From contig CAIODU010000216.1 of NCBI GenBank assembly GCA_903857165.1, positions 1-34,915 on the forward strand: a stretch of 34,915 bases of DNA, read 5' to 3'. Positions within the stretch are counted from its first letter, which is position 1. Each line of letters begins with the position of its first letter. This document shows positions 15,506-24,657 of this stretch, in pieces. The stretch is from an uncultured Methylococcaceae bacterium. GTDB lineage: Bacteria; Pseudomonadota; Gammaproteobacteria; Methylococcales; Methylococcaceae. The translations under genes and the position numbers were made by a program. The notes beneath the pieces are model-generated. The model saw only the letters and a program-made list of their open reading frames with translations, had not been told where the DNA came from and did no database searches.

Positions 15506-15650
15506 ATGGTGATCTCACGCATGCCGGTTTCTTTCCGTCGGCGCTTTGGGCTGGTGGGCATCGGCGGTTTATTCGTGGATATGGCTGTCCTTTAAGCTGT
15601 GCCATGGGGCTTGGGGCATTGTCGGCCAAGCGGCTTTCCTTTATGCGATG
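15506..15650 (+). pseudogene. GtrA-family membrane protein remnant (frameshifted, truncated)
   Basis: From ATG 15506 the frame reads RRRFGLVGIGGLFVDMAVL and then stops at TAA. In another frame immediately after, MGLGALSAKRLSFMR continues and also stops. Joined, they match the first two helices of GtrA proteins (R-F-x-LVGxxGFLVDxxVL, then GLGxxxARxxSF). The rest of the domain is missing. It probably was the flippase-like partner of the adjacent GT2. Confidence 0.6.
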
Positions 15651-15652
15651 AC

Positions 15653-17344
15653 ATGGCTTCACGGCATATTGTGCCTAACAAAACCCGCCTGCCGAAAAAC
15701 GCCCTAGCGGACTTCAAGGAGGATGCGCCGCCGCTTCCCTTGGTCGCGTACCCGCTGACGTTGCTGGTTTGCCTGGCCTTTGGCGGGGTGGCGCTTTGGC
15801 TAGGCATGGACGCCGACTGGGATCTGCGGAACTATCATCTGCACAATGGATGGGCTTTCGTCAACGGCTTGGTGGGCCGGGATCAGTTGGTCTCAGTCTC
15901 AGCCCAATGTTTCCACAATCCGACTTTGGATATCCCCTATGCTTGGGTGTTCGAGCGCCTGCCCGCCCGAGTCATTGGTTTCGCGTTAGGGTTCGCGCAT
16001 GGCTTGAATTTCCTGCCTTTGTTCGCCATCGCTTGGCAGCTTTCCACCCAGCCCGACCCGCACCGCCGCCTGAGCGTCTCGACCGCCACCGCCTTGGCAG
16101 GGCTCTTGGGTGCGGGAGGGTTGTCCGAAGTCGGGCTAGTGTTTTACGACAATGTGCTGGGCTTGAGCGTATTCACTTCGGTGTTGATAGTGGTCTCGCG
16201 CTGGAACCTATTAACCAAGGGGCGAGGTTCGGAGGGCGTGGCCTGGGTTCTGGCCGCAGGCTTTTGTTCCGGCTTGGCCTTTGGCCTGAAGCAGTCGATG
16301 GTGTTTTATTGCATCGGTTTGTGCGCCGCCTTCCTGGTCGCGGACATGCCTATGCTTCGCCGCATAGGAATCGGGTTCTGGTTCGGCGTGGGGGTGTTGT
16401 CGGGCTTTGCTGTGGGCGGCGGACATTGGGCGTGGCATTTATGGGGAGCCTATGGCAACCCGCTATTCCCGTACTATAACCATGTCTTCCACTCGCCTTG
16501 GGCATTGCCGAATCCTTATGTTGACGATCATTTTTTACCTCGATCTTGGGCCGAAAAGCTGCTGTCCGCCTACCGTTTTAGCTTCAATCCCCTTCTCGTG
16601 GGTGAAGTCCCGTTCCGTGATCTTCGCATCCCGACTCTGGTGACGCTGATACCGCTGGCGGCAATGGCGTGGGGCTGGCGCAAGCAAACCCATCCGTTTA
16701 CCCACCCCGGCCCCACTGGCTGGTTGCTGGCGGCGGGCCTTTTGTCGTATGCGGTTTGGGTGCCGATGTTTTCCATCTATCGCTACCTCGTTCCCTTGGA
16801 AATGCTGTCACCCATCCTAGTGGTTGCCGCCATCGGGTTGCTGCCGGTTGCCGCAAAAATTCGCCAATACGCGGCGGTCGGCTTGATAGGGGTTTTGGTT
16901 GCCACCACCGTTCCCCACGACTGGAGGCGCATGCCATGGCGGGATCGGGCGGTCGAGGTCGGGGGGGTGGCAGGACTTTCCTTGCCAGCAAATACCCTGG
17001 TGCTAATGACCGGGCAAGAGCCTCTGTCGTTCCTGATACCGGCATTTCCCAATAACCTGCGTTTTTACCGGCTTCAAAGTGCTTTTGAAATACCCAACGA
17101 CCCCGAAGTCGGTTTCATCAAACTGTATCACGACGCCATGGCGAAAAATCCCGGCCCGATTGCCTCGCTACACTCCGTGGGGGAGGAGGATAGTGCAGTG
17201 GAGGCGCTGTCCGAGTATGGCTTGGTCTTGGACAAGCCCAGTTGCCGTCCGCTGACATCACCCATCGGCTTCGGTGAATACGCTTTCTGCTTTACCCGGA
17301 GGCTTGGCGGCAGTGGTGATGTGCGCAATGAAATGTTACATTGA
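15653..17344 (+). CDS. Polytopic membrane protein, probable GT-C-type glycosyltransferase
   Basis: This 563-residue protein has about eleven hydrophobic segments. Its first long external loop carries DADWDLRNYHLHNGWAFVNG, an acidic/His-containing loop placed as in GT-C glycosyltransferases that use lipid-linked sugars. I cannot assign a CAZy family. ATG 15653 was chosen because the hydrophobic region then follows after a short soluble segment. The longer frame from 15599 overlaps the GtrA remnant and encodes nothing plausible there. The last ~110 residues (after LPANTLVLMTGQEPLSFLIP) look soluble, as in the C-terminal periplasmic domain of such enzymes. It is probably cotranscribed with the GT2 upstream and a small membrane protein downstream. 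Confidence 0.65.
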   Translation: MASRHIVPNKTRLPKNALADFKEDAPPLPLVAYPLTLLVCLAFGGVALWLGMDADWDLRNYHLHNGWAFVNGLVGRDQLVSVSAQCFHNPTLDIPYAWVFERLPARVIGFALGFAHGLNFLPLFAIAWQLSTQPDPHRRLSVSTATALAGLLGAGGLSEVGLVFYDNVLGLSVFTSVLIVVSRWNLLTKGRGSEGVAWVLAAGFCSGLAFGLKQSMVFYCIGLCAAFLVADMPMLRRIGIGFWFGVGVLSGFAVGGGHWAWHLWGAYGNPLFPYYNHVFHSPWALPNPYVDDHFLPRSWAEKLLSAYRFSFNPLLVGEVPFRDLRIPTLVTLIPLAAMAWGWRKQTHPFTHPGPTGWLLAAGLLSYAVWVPMFSIYRYLVPLEMLSPILVVAAIGLLPVAAKIRQYAAVGLIGVLVATTVPHDWRRMPWRDRAVEVGGVAGLSLPANTLVLMTGQEPLSFLIPAFPNNLRFYRLQSAFEIPNDPEVGFIKLYHDAMAKNPGPIASLHSVGEEDSAVEALSEYGLVLDKPSCRPLTSPIGFGEYAFCFTRRLGGSGDVRNEMLH

Positions 17345-17377
17345 AACCCAATGACTAATCTTTAATTCTGTACAAAC

Positions 17378-17779
17378 ATGAAATTCAATCCCTTACCGTG
17401 GCTGCTTATCCTGGCAATCCTGGGTCTTTCTTGGTGGGCTAGAAGCCAATTGATCGAAGAACAGGAACTGGCCTTTTTTTGCCAAGGCGGCGGGCAAAGC
17501 CTTCCTTGCAAGATGCGCGGGTTCATTGCAAAAATTTTCATCCAAAACGGCGTTGGTTACTTCGCCCTGTTCCTCGGCCTAGTGTCGGCGATCACCCGCT
17601 CAGGCTTCATGGGCCTGTTGGCCGGGATAGTCGGCATGGCAAGCTTGATCCTGCATGGCGGGGATCATGCCGCCTTGGATTTTGCAGCCTTTGGTTTCTT
17701 GCTAGGTGTTTTGACGCTGGCGCGTGCGCAGTTCGACGAATACCGGGATCAGCACCGAACCGGCCAGCAACAGGCATAG
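17378..17779 (+). CDS. Small membrane protein of unknown function
   Basis: This is a 133-residue protein with about four hydrophobic segments: LPWLLILAILGLSWWA, GVGYFALFLGLVSAI, FMGLLAGIVGMASLIL and AAFGFLLGVLTLARA. Two cysteines (FFCQGGGQSLPCK) sit in the first loop and could form a disulfide. No family is recognised. It lies 33 bases after the GT-C-like gene, so it belongs to the same rightward set. Its last 78 bases overlap the 3' end of the convergent GH17 gene. Confidence 0.65.
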   Translation: MKFNPLPWLLILAILGLSWWARSQLIEEQELAFFCQGGGQSLPCKMRGFIAKIFIQNGVGYFALFLGLVSAITRSGFMGLLAGIVGMASLILHGGDHAALDFAAFGFLLGVLTLARAQFDEYRDQHRTGQQQA

Positions 17780-19387
17780 CGCCGCCCACTCAAGGGCGTG
17801 TTGGTTGATTCCATCCGCCAGCCGCCAGGGTTCGTCTTGTACGATGATAATGTGTTCGGCGACGGCTATCCACAGCCCGGCGAAGCCGATCCAGCCCGCG
17901 AGCAAAATCTCTTCCAGATCAGCCTCACGCTTGCCTTTGATCCAAGCCAACAAGGCAAGGCCGACGGCTGGCACGGAAAATAGCGCCACCGGAAAATCCC
18001 GCGAGCGCAAATCAAACGCCAGTGTTAGGCAAACCAAGGCGGCACCGAACAAAAACACGAACCGCAGCGCACCCAACAGGCGGGAGCTTCCGTCGAAGCT
18101 TTGGTCCTTGTGCCGGAGCCACCGCACCAGATGGCTGGCCGGTGCCAAGTTTGGCGGCGGACAGCCGGTCGAACACCAAGCGGCTAGAGTGCCACCCAGT
18201 ACAAACGTGACGGCTAACAACAAGGCGGCATAGAGGTTGGAATAGGCCCATTCCAGTAGCGTCCGGTTAGTCATCACCATGTCGCGGACGAATCCAACCC
18301 ACGCGCCTCCGCCGCTGATGCTAACGGCAAGCAAGGGCAGGAGTGATTTGCCTTCCAGCCTTTGCTGCTTCCACTGTGCAAGCGCAAATAGGCCGAAGAA
18401 TGCGAACATGGCAGCGTAGGCGGCATGGCTCCAGAATGGGGCTTCGGCGACAGGCCCGCGAAAGGGAAACTTAGTGTTGCCATCGGCATCGTATAGCCCC
18501 CAGTACCCGCCGACCGCACCTTCTGAATCGCGCTTCCAAGGCTGATCGAATGCCTCAATGATGTTGTAGGGGGTTTTTTCCAATTCGGCACGCAATGCAA
18601 ATTCGCGGATGAACCGGGCTTGGTTGACCAGCGTGGGTTCCGCCTCCTGGCGTTGCCGACCATAGCTGGGCCAGCCGGTTTCGCCGATCAGCACCTCCTT
18701 GCCCTTCAATTCAGCCTTTGCATGCCGGTAAATTTGGCTGACATGCCCGACTGCGTCGTCGATCCCGATGGGATCGTCCTCCCAATAGGGAAGGATATGC
18801 ACGGTGGCGAATGACACTGAATCCAACAAATCCTTTTGGTAGCGCAGCCAGAATTCCCAGACATCGGCGTAGGTGACCGGCACACCGGGAACCGCCGCCT
18901 TGACCCGCTCAACATAGGCCCGCATCATTGCAGGGGGTTGTTCCCTGCGCAGCAGCACCTCGTTGCCGACGATGATTGCACGGATGACGGAAGGATATTT
19001 CCGCGCCAAATCGACGGCGATTGTCAATTCCTTTTCGTTACTGCCTTGCTCGCGCCCAATCCATATTCCGAGTAAGACTTTGATGCCAAGTTTTTGCGCG
19101 AGCCTTGGCACTTCCTGCATCCCTTGGGTGACGGAATAGGTGCGGACACAGTCGAAACGTTGTGCAAGTGCCGTCAAATCAGTTTCGATTTGTTCCTCGC
19201 TGATGGACATTTCCCCGCCCAAAGGCGTTTGACCCGGTTTGTGGAAGGGCGAGTAGGACACGCAGCTAAGGTGGTCAGTCAGGGCATCGACGAGCGTCAC
19301 CGGCTGGCTCAACTTCCACCAGTACGAGATCGAGAGCAAGGCGCAAGCCGCCAAGGTGATGTAAACGAATGCACGTTTCGAAAGCAT
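17702..19387 (-). CDS. GH17 beta-1,3-glucanase-like protein with membrane domain
   Basis: This is a 561-residue protein. An N-terminal signal anchor (VYITLAACALLSISYWW) is followed by a GH17 barrel (about residues 40-320) in which the acid/base glutamate is in IVGNEVLLR (E143) and the nucleophile in VLIGETGWPS (E236). The C-terminal ~230 residues contain several membrane helices (from AAYAAMFAFFGLFALAQW onward). Membrane-linked GH17 proteins of Proteobacteria act on beta-1,3-glucans, by hydrolysis or by glucan remodelling/transglycosylation, on the periplasmic side. Which of these applies cannot be told. An AGGA ribosome site lies 6 bases before ATG. It runs opposite to the preceding gene and overlaps it by 78 bases at the 3' ends. 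Confidence 0.88.
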   Translation of the reverse strand: MLSKRAFVYITLAACALLSISYWWKLSQPVTLVDALTDHLSCVSYSPFHKPGQTPLGGEMSISEEQIETDLTALAQRFDCVRTYSVTQGMQEVPRLAQKLGIKVLLGIWIGREQGSNEKELTIAVDLARKYPSVIRAIIVGNEVLLRREQPPAMMRAYVERVKAAVPGVPVTYADVWEFWLRYQKDLLDSVSFATVHILPYWEDDPIGIDDAVGHVSQIYRHAKAELKGKEVLIGETGWPSYGRQRQEAEPTLVNQARFIREFALRAELEKTPYNIIEAFDQPWKRDSEGAVGGYWGLYDADGNTKFPFRGPVAEAPFWSHAAYAAMFAFFGLFALAQWKQQRLEGKSLLPLLAVSISGGGAWVGFVRDMVMTNRTLLEWAYSNLYAALLLAVTFVLGGTLAAWCSTGCPPPNLAPASHLVRWLRHKDQSFDGSSRLLGALRFVFLFGAALVCLTLAFDLRSRDFPVALFSVPAVGLALLAWIKGKREADLEEILLAGWIGFAGLWIAVAEHIIIVQDEPWRLADGINQHALEWAALCLLLAGSVLIPVFVELRTRQRQNT

Positions 19388-19598
19388 GTTAATCCTATAT
19401 TAAGCAGGTGTTCATAAAATTTTTTACATTTTCCACCATTGTAGGGACGGCACAACCCAGACAATCGCCCTCTTACAATGGTCAAAACACTTTTGGTCAA
19501 CTACTTACGAGCTATTGACTGAATTGGATGGGCCAGTTACCAACGGACACAGGGCAAAATGAAGTCGCTTGCAGGGCTTTGGCTAAGTGTCAAGTCCC

Positions 19599-21542
19599 TC
19601 ATTGGCTATCACGCCGATAGGCATTGGGAGACACCGGGAGATTCGAATCATCAGGGACATGGAAGATGAAGATGGAATCGCCGGCGCGGCTGATCATAGG
19701 GTAGTTTTGCAGCCAACGATAGTTCCATGTGTCCGGCTTGAATGGTTTATGGGTGCTTTCCTGATAATATTGGGCCGAGATGGCGTACCAACCCGGTTCC
19801 GGTTTGAAGCTGTCGTGCCACAAAATGAAGTTGTCGCCGAAATAGTATTTCGGATCGGAACCGCCGAAATAGTGGATGTGAATTTTTTCGATAGGTGTTT
19901 CGGTGGGGCGGCGATAGTCCAGCCCGCAAGGCTGAGTCTCGTCGCTATCCTGCCTGCTTAGGCATTCATTGTATTGCCCCACCCATTTTTTGAGATTTTT
20001 CAGATCTTGCCCCCAGTCATAGTTAGAATCGGTGACGTATTGGTAGCCATTGGCGTGCCCGCCGGCCGCTTCGTTGAAATAGGAAATATAGGACGGATAG
20101 GCGAGGACGGGGATGGAGACGATCCAGAAAACGAAGAGTCCGGCGAGGGAATTGATCACCCATGCATGGGCGAGGAATTGTTCGCGAAGTCGATGGAGCG
20201 CGTCGGAGCAGGTTGTCGCAGTGAGGACATAAAGGAATGGCAGTATCGGAAAAAGATGCCGGAAACCAAGATTGAGACTGCCGGTAATGCACAAGTAACA
20301 ATAGAAGACCACGAAACCCATCATGGCTATCTGCGCGATTTTATGCTCGATAAATGAAACATATTTTTTCCCAAAAGCACGGGTTTTATCAGTCAGACTT
20401 ACGAACAGTCGAGAGAGTGCATAGATGATGCTCGCGAAGAGCAGAAAGAGGAATGGCAAGGTTTCCTTGAGGAGAAACACAACCGGAAAATACTCAGGTT
20501 TGGCTTGGATGATCAATGTCCCGAGAAAGTAACGGCTGCCAAGTTCTGCAACGCGCACGAAAACCATGCTTACTCCCAATATATACAAGGTGAGTGGTTT
20601 CAGGAGTGGCATCCCCATCATCCAGTCAATGACCGCTTTTATCATGTGCGCGACAGGGCTGTCGCCTACGCTGACATAATGCATACGTTCGAAAAGGCCA
20701 TTTGCAATGGCCCCTATTTTCTCCATTGGCATATTCAATGTATTAAAGAAATAGAGTATACAGATAGCCATGAAACAGAGAATTACGGCGACGGAATATT
20801 TCCATATATAACTGAAAATCAGTACCCAACGGCGGCCACGGGCAGATGAAGTGGGGAATTCATTCGGGCGTAAGGCTCGGGCGGAGGCGTAGACAATCGC
20901 CAGCAAGGCGAAAAATGGAAAGAGAATGACGGCAGAAAATTTGACCATCTGCACAACCCCTAAAAAGATGCCGAAAAGGATGGTATTTTTCCAGTTGGGT
21001 TCTTTGAGGAAGCGGACAAAGTAGTAGGTTGCCATGAAAAGAAACGTGGCGATGCCCATATCAGTGGTGACGAGATGGTCATGAGCCAAGATATTGGGGT
21101 CAAAAGCGTAGAGCGTAACAGCAAAAAGACCCGCCAGTGTCCCCGCCAATTGGCGCGTCCAGTGGTAAATAAACAGACCGAGCAATATGGCCGCGAGGGC
21201 GATGGGCATGCGCGCCCAAAAAATGATGTCGTCTGCATTATTGCCCGCCTCATAGAGGAAGGCTTTGCCGACAGCCCATTCTTCACCGTCTGCCCAGTAG
21301 GCTTGGGTAAGAGGAAACGCGGGTTGAAGAAAAAGCAAAGGGATGCCCGCGAGATCCTTCATAAAGGGCGGGTGCTCGGGATTGAGCCGCATGTCGCCGT
21401 AACGAACATAGGAATAGGCAGCACCGATATGGGCCATTTCATCAGTGGTGGCGGATTCTTGAGACGAAACCGTTAAGGAAATAATGAAGAACACAGACAG
21501 GATGATCGCCACGACAATGGTGGCATGTTTTTCGAGTAACAT
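19599..21542 (-). CDS. GT39/ArnT-like lipid-linked-sugar glycosyltransferase
   Basis: This 647-residue inner-membrane protein has 10 or more hydrophobic segments and the GT-C signature of the PMT/ArnT superfamily. The first external loop bears the Asp-Glu pair in SATTDEMAHIGAAYSYVRYG (D34, E35) followed by LNPEHPPFMKDLAG, a hallmark of phospholipid carrier-dependent transferases. Helix 3-4 has DPNILAHDHLVTTDMGIATF. The C-terminal part is a soluble periplasmic domain with several aromatic residues. It would transfer a sugar from a polyprenyl-phosphate carrier to a lipid, protein or glycan acceptor. No clear SD precedes the ATG. It lies 211 bases upstream of the leftward GH17 gene and may be cotranscribed with it. 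Confidence 0.85.
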   Translation of the reverse strand: MLLEKHATIVVAIILSVFFIISLTVSSQESATTDEMAHIGAAYSYVRYGDMRLNPEHPPFMKDLAGIPLLFLQPAFPLTQAYWADGEEWAVGKAFLYEAGNNADDIIFWARMPIALAAILLGLFIYHWTRQLAGTLAGLFAVTLYAFDPNILAHDHLVTTDMGIATFLFMATYYFVRFLKEPNWKNTILFGIFLGVVQMVKFSAVILFPFFALLAIVYASARALRPNEFPTSSARGRRWVLIFSYIWKYSVAVILCFMAICILYFFNTLNMPMEKIGAIANGLFERMHYVSVGDSPVAHMIKAVIDWMMGMPLLKPLTLYILGVSMVFVRVAELGSRYFLGTLIIQAKPEYFPVVFLLKETLPFLFLLFASIIYALSRLFVSLTDKTRAFGKKYVSFIEHKIAQIAMMGFVVFYCYLCITGSLNLGFRHLFPILPFLYVLTATTCSDALHRLREQFLAHAWVINSLAGLFVFWIVSIPVLAYPSYISYFNEAAGGHANGYQYVTDSNYDWGQDLKNLKKWVGQYNECLSRQDSDETQPCGLDYRRPTETPIEKIHIHYFGGSDPKYYFGDNFILWHDSFKPEPGWYAISAQYYQESTHKPFKPDTWNYRWLQNYPMISRAGDSIFIFHVPDDSNLPVSPNAYRRDSQ

Positions 21543-21579
21543 AGGTAGGCTACGGAATTGACTGAGATTTACGTTGATA

Positions 21580-21715
21580 AGGGAACCTCGAAAAACCGCT
21601 TACGTTCATGGTTCGCCCTTCGACAAGCTCAGGAGTCTCACCACGAACGTAACCATATGAAAAATATAGAACCGTTCGCGCTGAGCCTGAGCCTGTCGAA
21701 GCGCGAAGTTTTTCA
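21580..21715. repeat. REP-like palindromic element (CCTTCGACAAGCTCAGG type)
   Basis: Two hairpins are set in an outer imperfect repeat (CTCGAAAAAC near 21587, GTTTTTCAAG near 21708). The first pairs TTACGTTCATGGT (21600-21612) with ACCACGAACGTAA (21640-21652), 12 of 13. The second pairs TTCGCGCT (21675-21682) with AGCGCGAA (21700-21707). The loop contains CCCTTCGACAAGCTCAGG, and the second contains GAGCCTGTCGAAG. This wording is widespread in intergenic repeats of Proteobacteria. Confidence 0.7.
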
Positions 21716-21750
21716 AGATTCACTTAAGCGTATCATGTATCCGATGCCAC

Positions 21751-23283
21751 TCAAACCCCGGTTCCCCACTGCTGCACACTGCCGGGTTGCACATGCCATG
21801 TGTCAACAGCGTTTCCCCAATGAATCTCAAAAGTCACTGCCACATTCGATGTCACCGATATCTGAGGACGCTCTTCAACGCTACGACGCTTTTTGACGGC
21901 TATGTCAAGAATGCCATCCGCCCCGAATGGATATTTGTCAACCCCGAATTCATCGGTCAAGTGACAATACCACACAATACGTCGTTCGTGTGCTTTGGGC
22001 TGCAAGCCAAGCACATACTCAAACAAGACAGCGATGGGGACGAGACCCGTCCAACCCACAAAGTCTCCCCTTGAAGGATTTCCGGGCGCATTATTTTCGG
22101 GTGCATAGTTTTCCCACAAGGTTCCGGTGTCTTCACACACGGCGACAACGGCATCAAGGTGGCGTGTGGCGATTTTCTGCGCCAAATCAATGCAACCGTG
22201 TAGCGCAAGACCGGTCATCACCATGTAATTGGTCGGTGCCCAGACCGAACCGAGCCAGTAACCGCCGGTCCTGTCGTACAGGGGATTATCCTTCGAAAGG
22301 GTTGGCACCGGATGTTGCGTGAAAAACTCTCCGGGGTTTTCCAAGTGCGCCACAAAAGCCGGCAAATCGCCTGGATCAACACACTCTGCCAGCAGCGCCC
22401 AATAGGCGCCAATGCTTTTCACACTAGGATGGACACCGTCACGATCAGTGTCATAATAAAAAGCGGTCTTGGAATCCCACAAAAGTGCTTTGATGCTTTT
22501 GGCCAGGCGATCAATCTCAGTGGCAAAGTCGGGGATTTCGGCATCGCGCCCAAGCGCCTTGGCAATGGCCACAATTCGCCGTGCCGAAAGAAGCTGTTGC
22601 AATGTCGTGTCTGCCCATGTCAAGTGGCCATGCGAAAAACATTCGTTAAAATCAGGGGCGTCCGAGCGCGGTTGATTGTCCATTCCGCAACCCCACCCCG
22701 ACGACCAATAGGTGCCGTCTTTCCAAGTGCGATACGTTCGCAGCCACTGGTGATAGGCCACCAATGCTGGAAATACCCGCGACAGGCGATCACGGTCGTC
22801 AAAATTCAAATAATATTCCCATTCCGTCCATGCAAGAATGTTGGGCCCGGTGCTGACCGGGTCATACCGCTCAAAACAATCGCCGCCTGTTGCCTCATCA
22901 ACTTCCCGGCAGATAAAACCGTCGGGGTGCTGCTTGGCATATAAGTTATCGAGCGTGTTCTGGAACGTAAACACCCGCTGCCCGTACTTGCCAAAGAAGA
23001 GAATGAAGCAGCTATCCCACATGAACAAATGATCGTTAAACGCCGTGTCGATATAATTCGAAACAAAGCCGTTTTCCTGTGCGGGCGCGCGCAGATGCGA
23101 AAACCCAAGTTCCCACGCCCTCCAATAGGCGCGAATCACATCAGGGCGGGCACCCCATCGCGGTTGGGGGAGCTTCGGCCTCGACTCGGCAAAGACCGGC
23201 AGCGCTGCCGATTCTTGCGGCATGGTCAAAAAGCCATTCTGTCTTACCCACTTGTTTTCGGTATGGCACTTAAACGTTTCCAT
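21751..23283 (-). CDS. GH63-like (alpha/alpha)6-barrel glucosidase
   Basis: This 510-residue protein has the layout of GH63 and related trehalase-like glycosidases. It has an early MWDSCFILFF, the general-acid region SSGWGCGMDNQPRSD (D202), the GGYWLGSVWAPTNYMVM segment, and the probable general base in TLWENYAPE (E391) followed by FVGWTGLVPIAVL. Relatives cleave alpha-glucosides such as mannosyl- or glucosylglycerate or oligosaccharides. The substrate here is open. No signal peptide is visible, so it is probably cytoplasmic. ATG 23283 is the start: AGGAGG lies 8 bases before it, and the in-frame GTG at 23292 is inside that SD. The upstream GT2 stops 5 bases earlier, so the two are coupled. 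The C-terminal ~70 residues form a beta-rich tail. Confidence 0.8.
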   Translation of the reverse strand: METFKCHTENKWVRQNGFLTMPQESAALPVFAESRPKLPQPRWGARPDVIRAYWRAWELGFSHLRAPAQENGFVSNYIDTAFNDHLFMWDSCFILFFGKYGQRVFTFQNTLDNLYAKQHPDGFICREVDEATGGDCFERYDPVSTGPNILAWTEWEYYLNFDDRDRLSRVFPALVAYHQWLRTYRTWKDGTYWSSGWGCGMDNQPRSDAPDFNECFSHGHLTWADTTLQQLLSARRIVAIAKALGRDAEIPDFATEIDRLAKSIKALLWDSKTAFYYDTDRDGVHPSVKSIGAYWALLAECVDPGDLPAFVAHLENPGEFFTQHPVPTLSKDNPLYDRTGGYWLGSVWAPTNYMVMTGLALHGCIDLAQKIATRHLDAVVAVCEDTGTLWENYAPENNAPGNPSRGDFVGWTGLVPIAVLFEYVLGLQPKAHERRIVWYCHLTDEFGVDKYPFGADGILDIAVKKRRSVEERPQISVTSNVAVTFEIHWGNAVDTWHVQPGSVQQWGTGV

Positions 23284-23288
23284 CGCAG

Positions 23289-24323
23289 TCACCTCCTGGC
23301 GGATGGATCGGGGGAGGCCGGGAGAAGCGAACCATTGGGTCCGCCGATGGCCGGCGTGTCATCAAAGTTGGCGAGCTGGTCGACAATGTAAATGGGGCGG
23401 CGCTGGACTTCTTCATAAGTGCGGGCCAGGTATTCGCCAATTATCCCGATCAGGGAAATCTGCACGCCGCCAAGGAGCAGGATGGATATATAGAGGAAGG
23501 TAAAACCGGCGGGACGGTAGCCAGGCCAGAAGAAATACTGCCACAAGACCACCGCTATCCACAGAATCGCAGCGATGGCCACGCCGAGGCCCAACCATGT
23601 GGCGATCTTCAGTGGGGCCGTGCTAAATGACGCGATGGAATCGATGGCCAGCTTGATAAGCTTGAAATAGTTGTAGTTGGACTTGCCCGCAAAACGCGGG
23701 GCACGAAGAAACTCCACCCCGGTGGCCTTGAAACCCGTCCAGCACAGCAAGCCACGGACAAAGCGGTTTCGCTCCGGCAGGGCGTTGAACGCATCGACCA
23801 CCCGCCGGTCCAGAAGCCTGAAATCGCCGGTGTCCTTGGGGATGTCGATGTCCGCAAGCTTCCGCAACAGCCGGTAGAAAAGCCACGACGTGGCCTTCTT
23901 CAACACGCTCTCTTCCTGCCGCTTCGAGCGGACGCCGTAGACGATCTGGTAGCCATCACGCCATTTGGCGAGCATTTCCGGGATCACTGCGGGCGGGTCT
24001 TGCAGGTCTGCATCCATCAGCACCACCGCATCGCCCCGGGCGTAACGCAGGCCAGCCGTCGAAGCCGCTTCGTGGCCGAAGTTGCGGGAGAAGGAAACAA
24101 CACGGATGCGGCAGTCCCGGTCGGCGTGGGCCGAAGCAATCGCCAACGACGCGTCGTGCGAGCCGTCGTTCACGAGGACGATTTCCCATCCGCCATCGCC
24201 GTCCTTGGTCAGGTTGAGCGAGTCCAGCACGGCAGAGACCTGCCGGATGAATTCGTCCAGGCCATCGGCCTCGTTGTAGCAGGGCGAAACGACAGAAAGC
24301 ACGGGGGCGAGTTGATTAGTCAT
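23289..24323 (-). CDS. GtrB-type GT2 polyprenyl-phosphate glycosyltransferase
   Basis: This 344-residue transferase has the GtrB/DPM1-like signature: VSPCYNEADGLDEF, IVLVNDGSHDAS, VSFSRNFGHEAA, VLMDADLQDPP (the DxD region), DTGDFRLLDRRVV and ERNRFVRGLLCWTGF. Two C-terminal transmembrane helices (about 242-265 and 278-302) are followed by GEYLARTYEEVQRRPIYIV. Such enzymes attach glucose or a related sugar to undecaprenyl phosphate on the cytoplasmic face. The lipid-linked sugar could feed the neighbouring GT39/GT-C proteins. The gene ends within the SD of the GH63-like gene (TGA at 23291-23289), which makes a two-gene unit. No clear SD precedes its own ATG. Confidence 0.9.
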   Translation of the reverse strand: MTNQLAPVLSVVSPCYNEADGLDEFIRQVSAVLDSLNLTKDGDGGWEIVLVNDGSHDASLAIASAHADRDCRIRVVSFSRNFGHEAASTAGLRYARGDAVVLMDADLQDPPAVIPEMLAKWRDGYQIVYGVRSKRQEESVLKKATSWLFYRLLRKLADIDIPKDTGDFRLLDRRVVDAFNALPERNRFVRGLLCWTGFKATGVEFLRAPRFAGKSNYNYFKLIKLAIDSIASFSTAPLKIATWLGLGVAIAAILWIAVVLWQYFFWPGYRPAGFTFLYISILLLGGVQISLIGIIGEYLARTYEEVQRRPIYIVDQLANFDDTPAIGGPNGSLLPASPDPSARR

Positions 24324-24358
24324 GGTTAGGGCGAGTTTTGTCAGGGTTAAACTTATTA

Positions 24359-24487
24359 CTGATGTTACTCAGCACCGGTTGCGGGCCGTTGCAGGGCGGC
24401 CTTCAGGCTGCCGACTGAGGCTAGGGCCATCTCGCAAGCCGAAGCGGCCTGAAGGCCGCCCTACAGATGGTCGCTGCGTAACATCAG
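24359..24487. repeat. Nested 129-bp palindromic element
   Basis: An outer 15-bp pair (CTGATGTTACTCAGC 24359-24373, GCTGCGTAACATCAG 24473-24487, 14 of 15) encloses a perfect inner 15-bp pair (AGGGCGGCCTTCAGG 24393-24407, CCTGAAGGCCGCCCT 24448-24462). It has no coding content. The size and terminal inverted repeats suit a MITE- or REP-type element. Confidence 0.7.
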
Positions 24488-24492
24488 TTGAC

Positions 24493-24554
24493 GTAGGTTG
24501 GATTGCCAAAAAGCCTGCCATGGGCTTGGCCGAGGGGACGGCAACCCAAGCTAC
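24493..24554. repeat. REP-like GTAGGTTGG...CCAAGCTAC palindrome
   Basis: GTAGGTTGGATTGCC (24493-24507) pairs with GGCAACCCAAGCTAC (24540-24554) at 13 of 15 positions, with an inner AAGCC/GGCTT stem. The GTAGGTTGG...CCAA-CTAC type is common between genes in Proteobacteria. It follows the 129-bp element directly. Confidence 0.6.
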
Positions 24555-24657
24555 GGCTATATTCTTGACGCCGCTGCACTTCTTAATTGTTCCACTTTAC
24601 CTTAATTCAGTGGAATCAAGAAACAAAAAAATGTGATGCCGGAATAGAGGATAGTAA

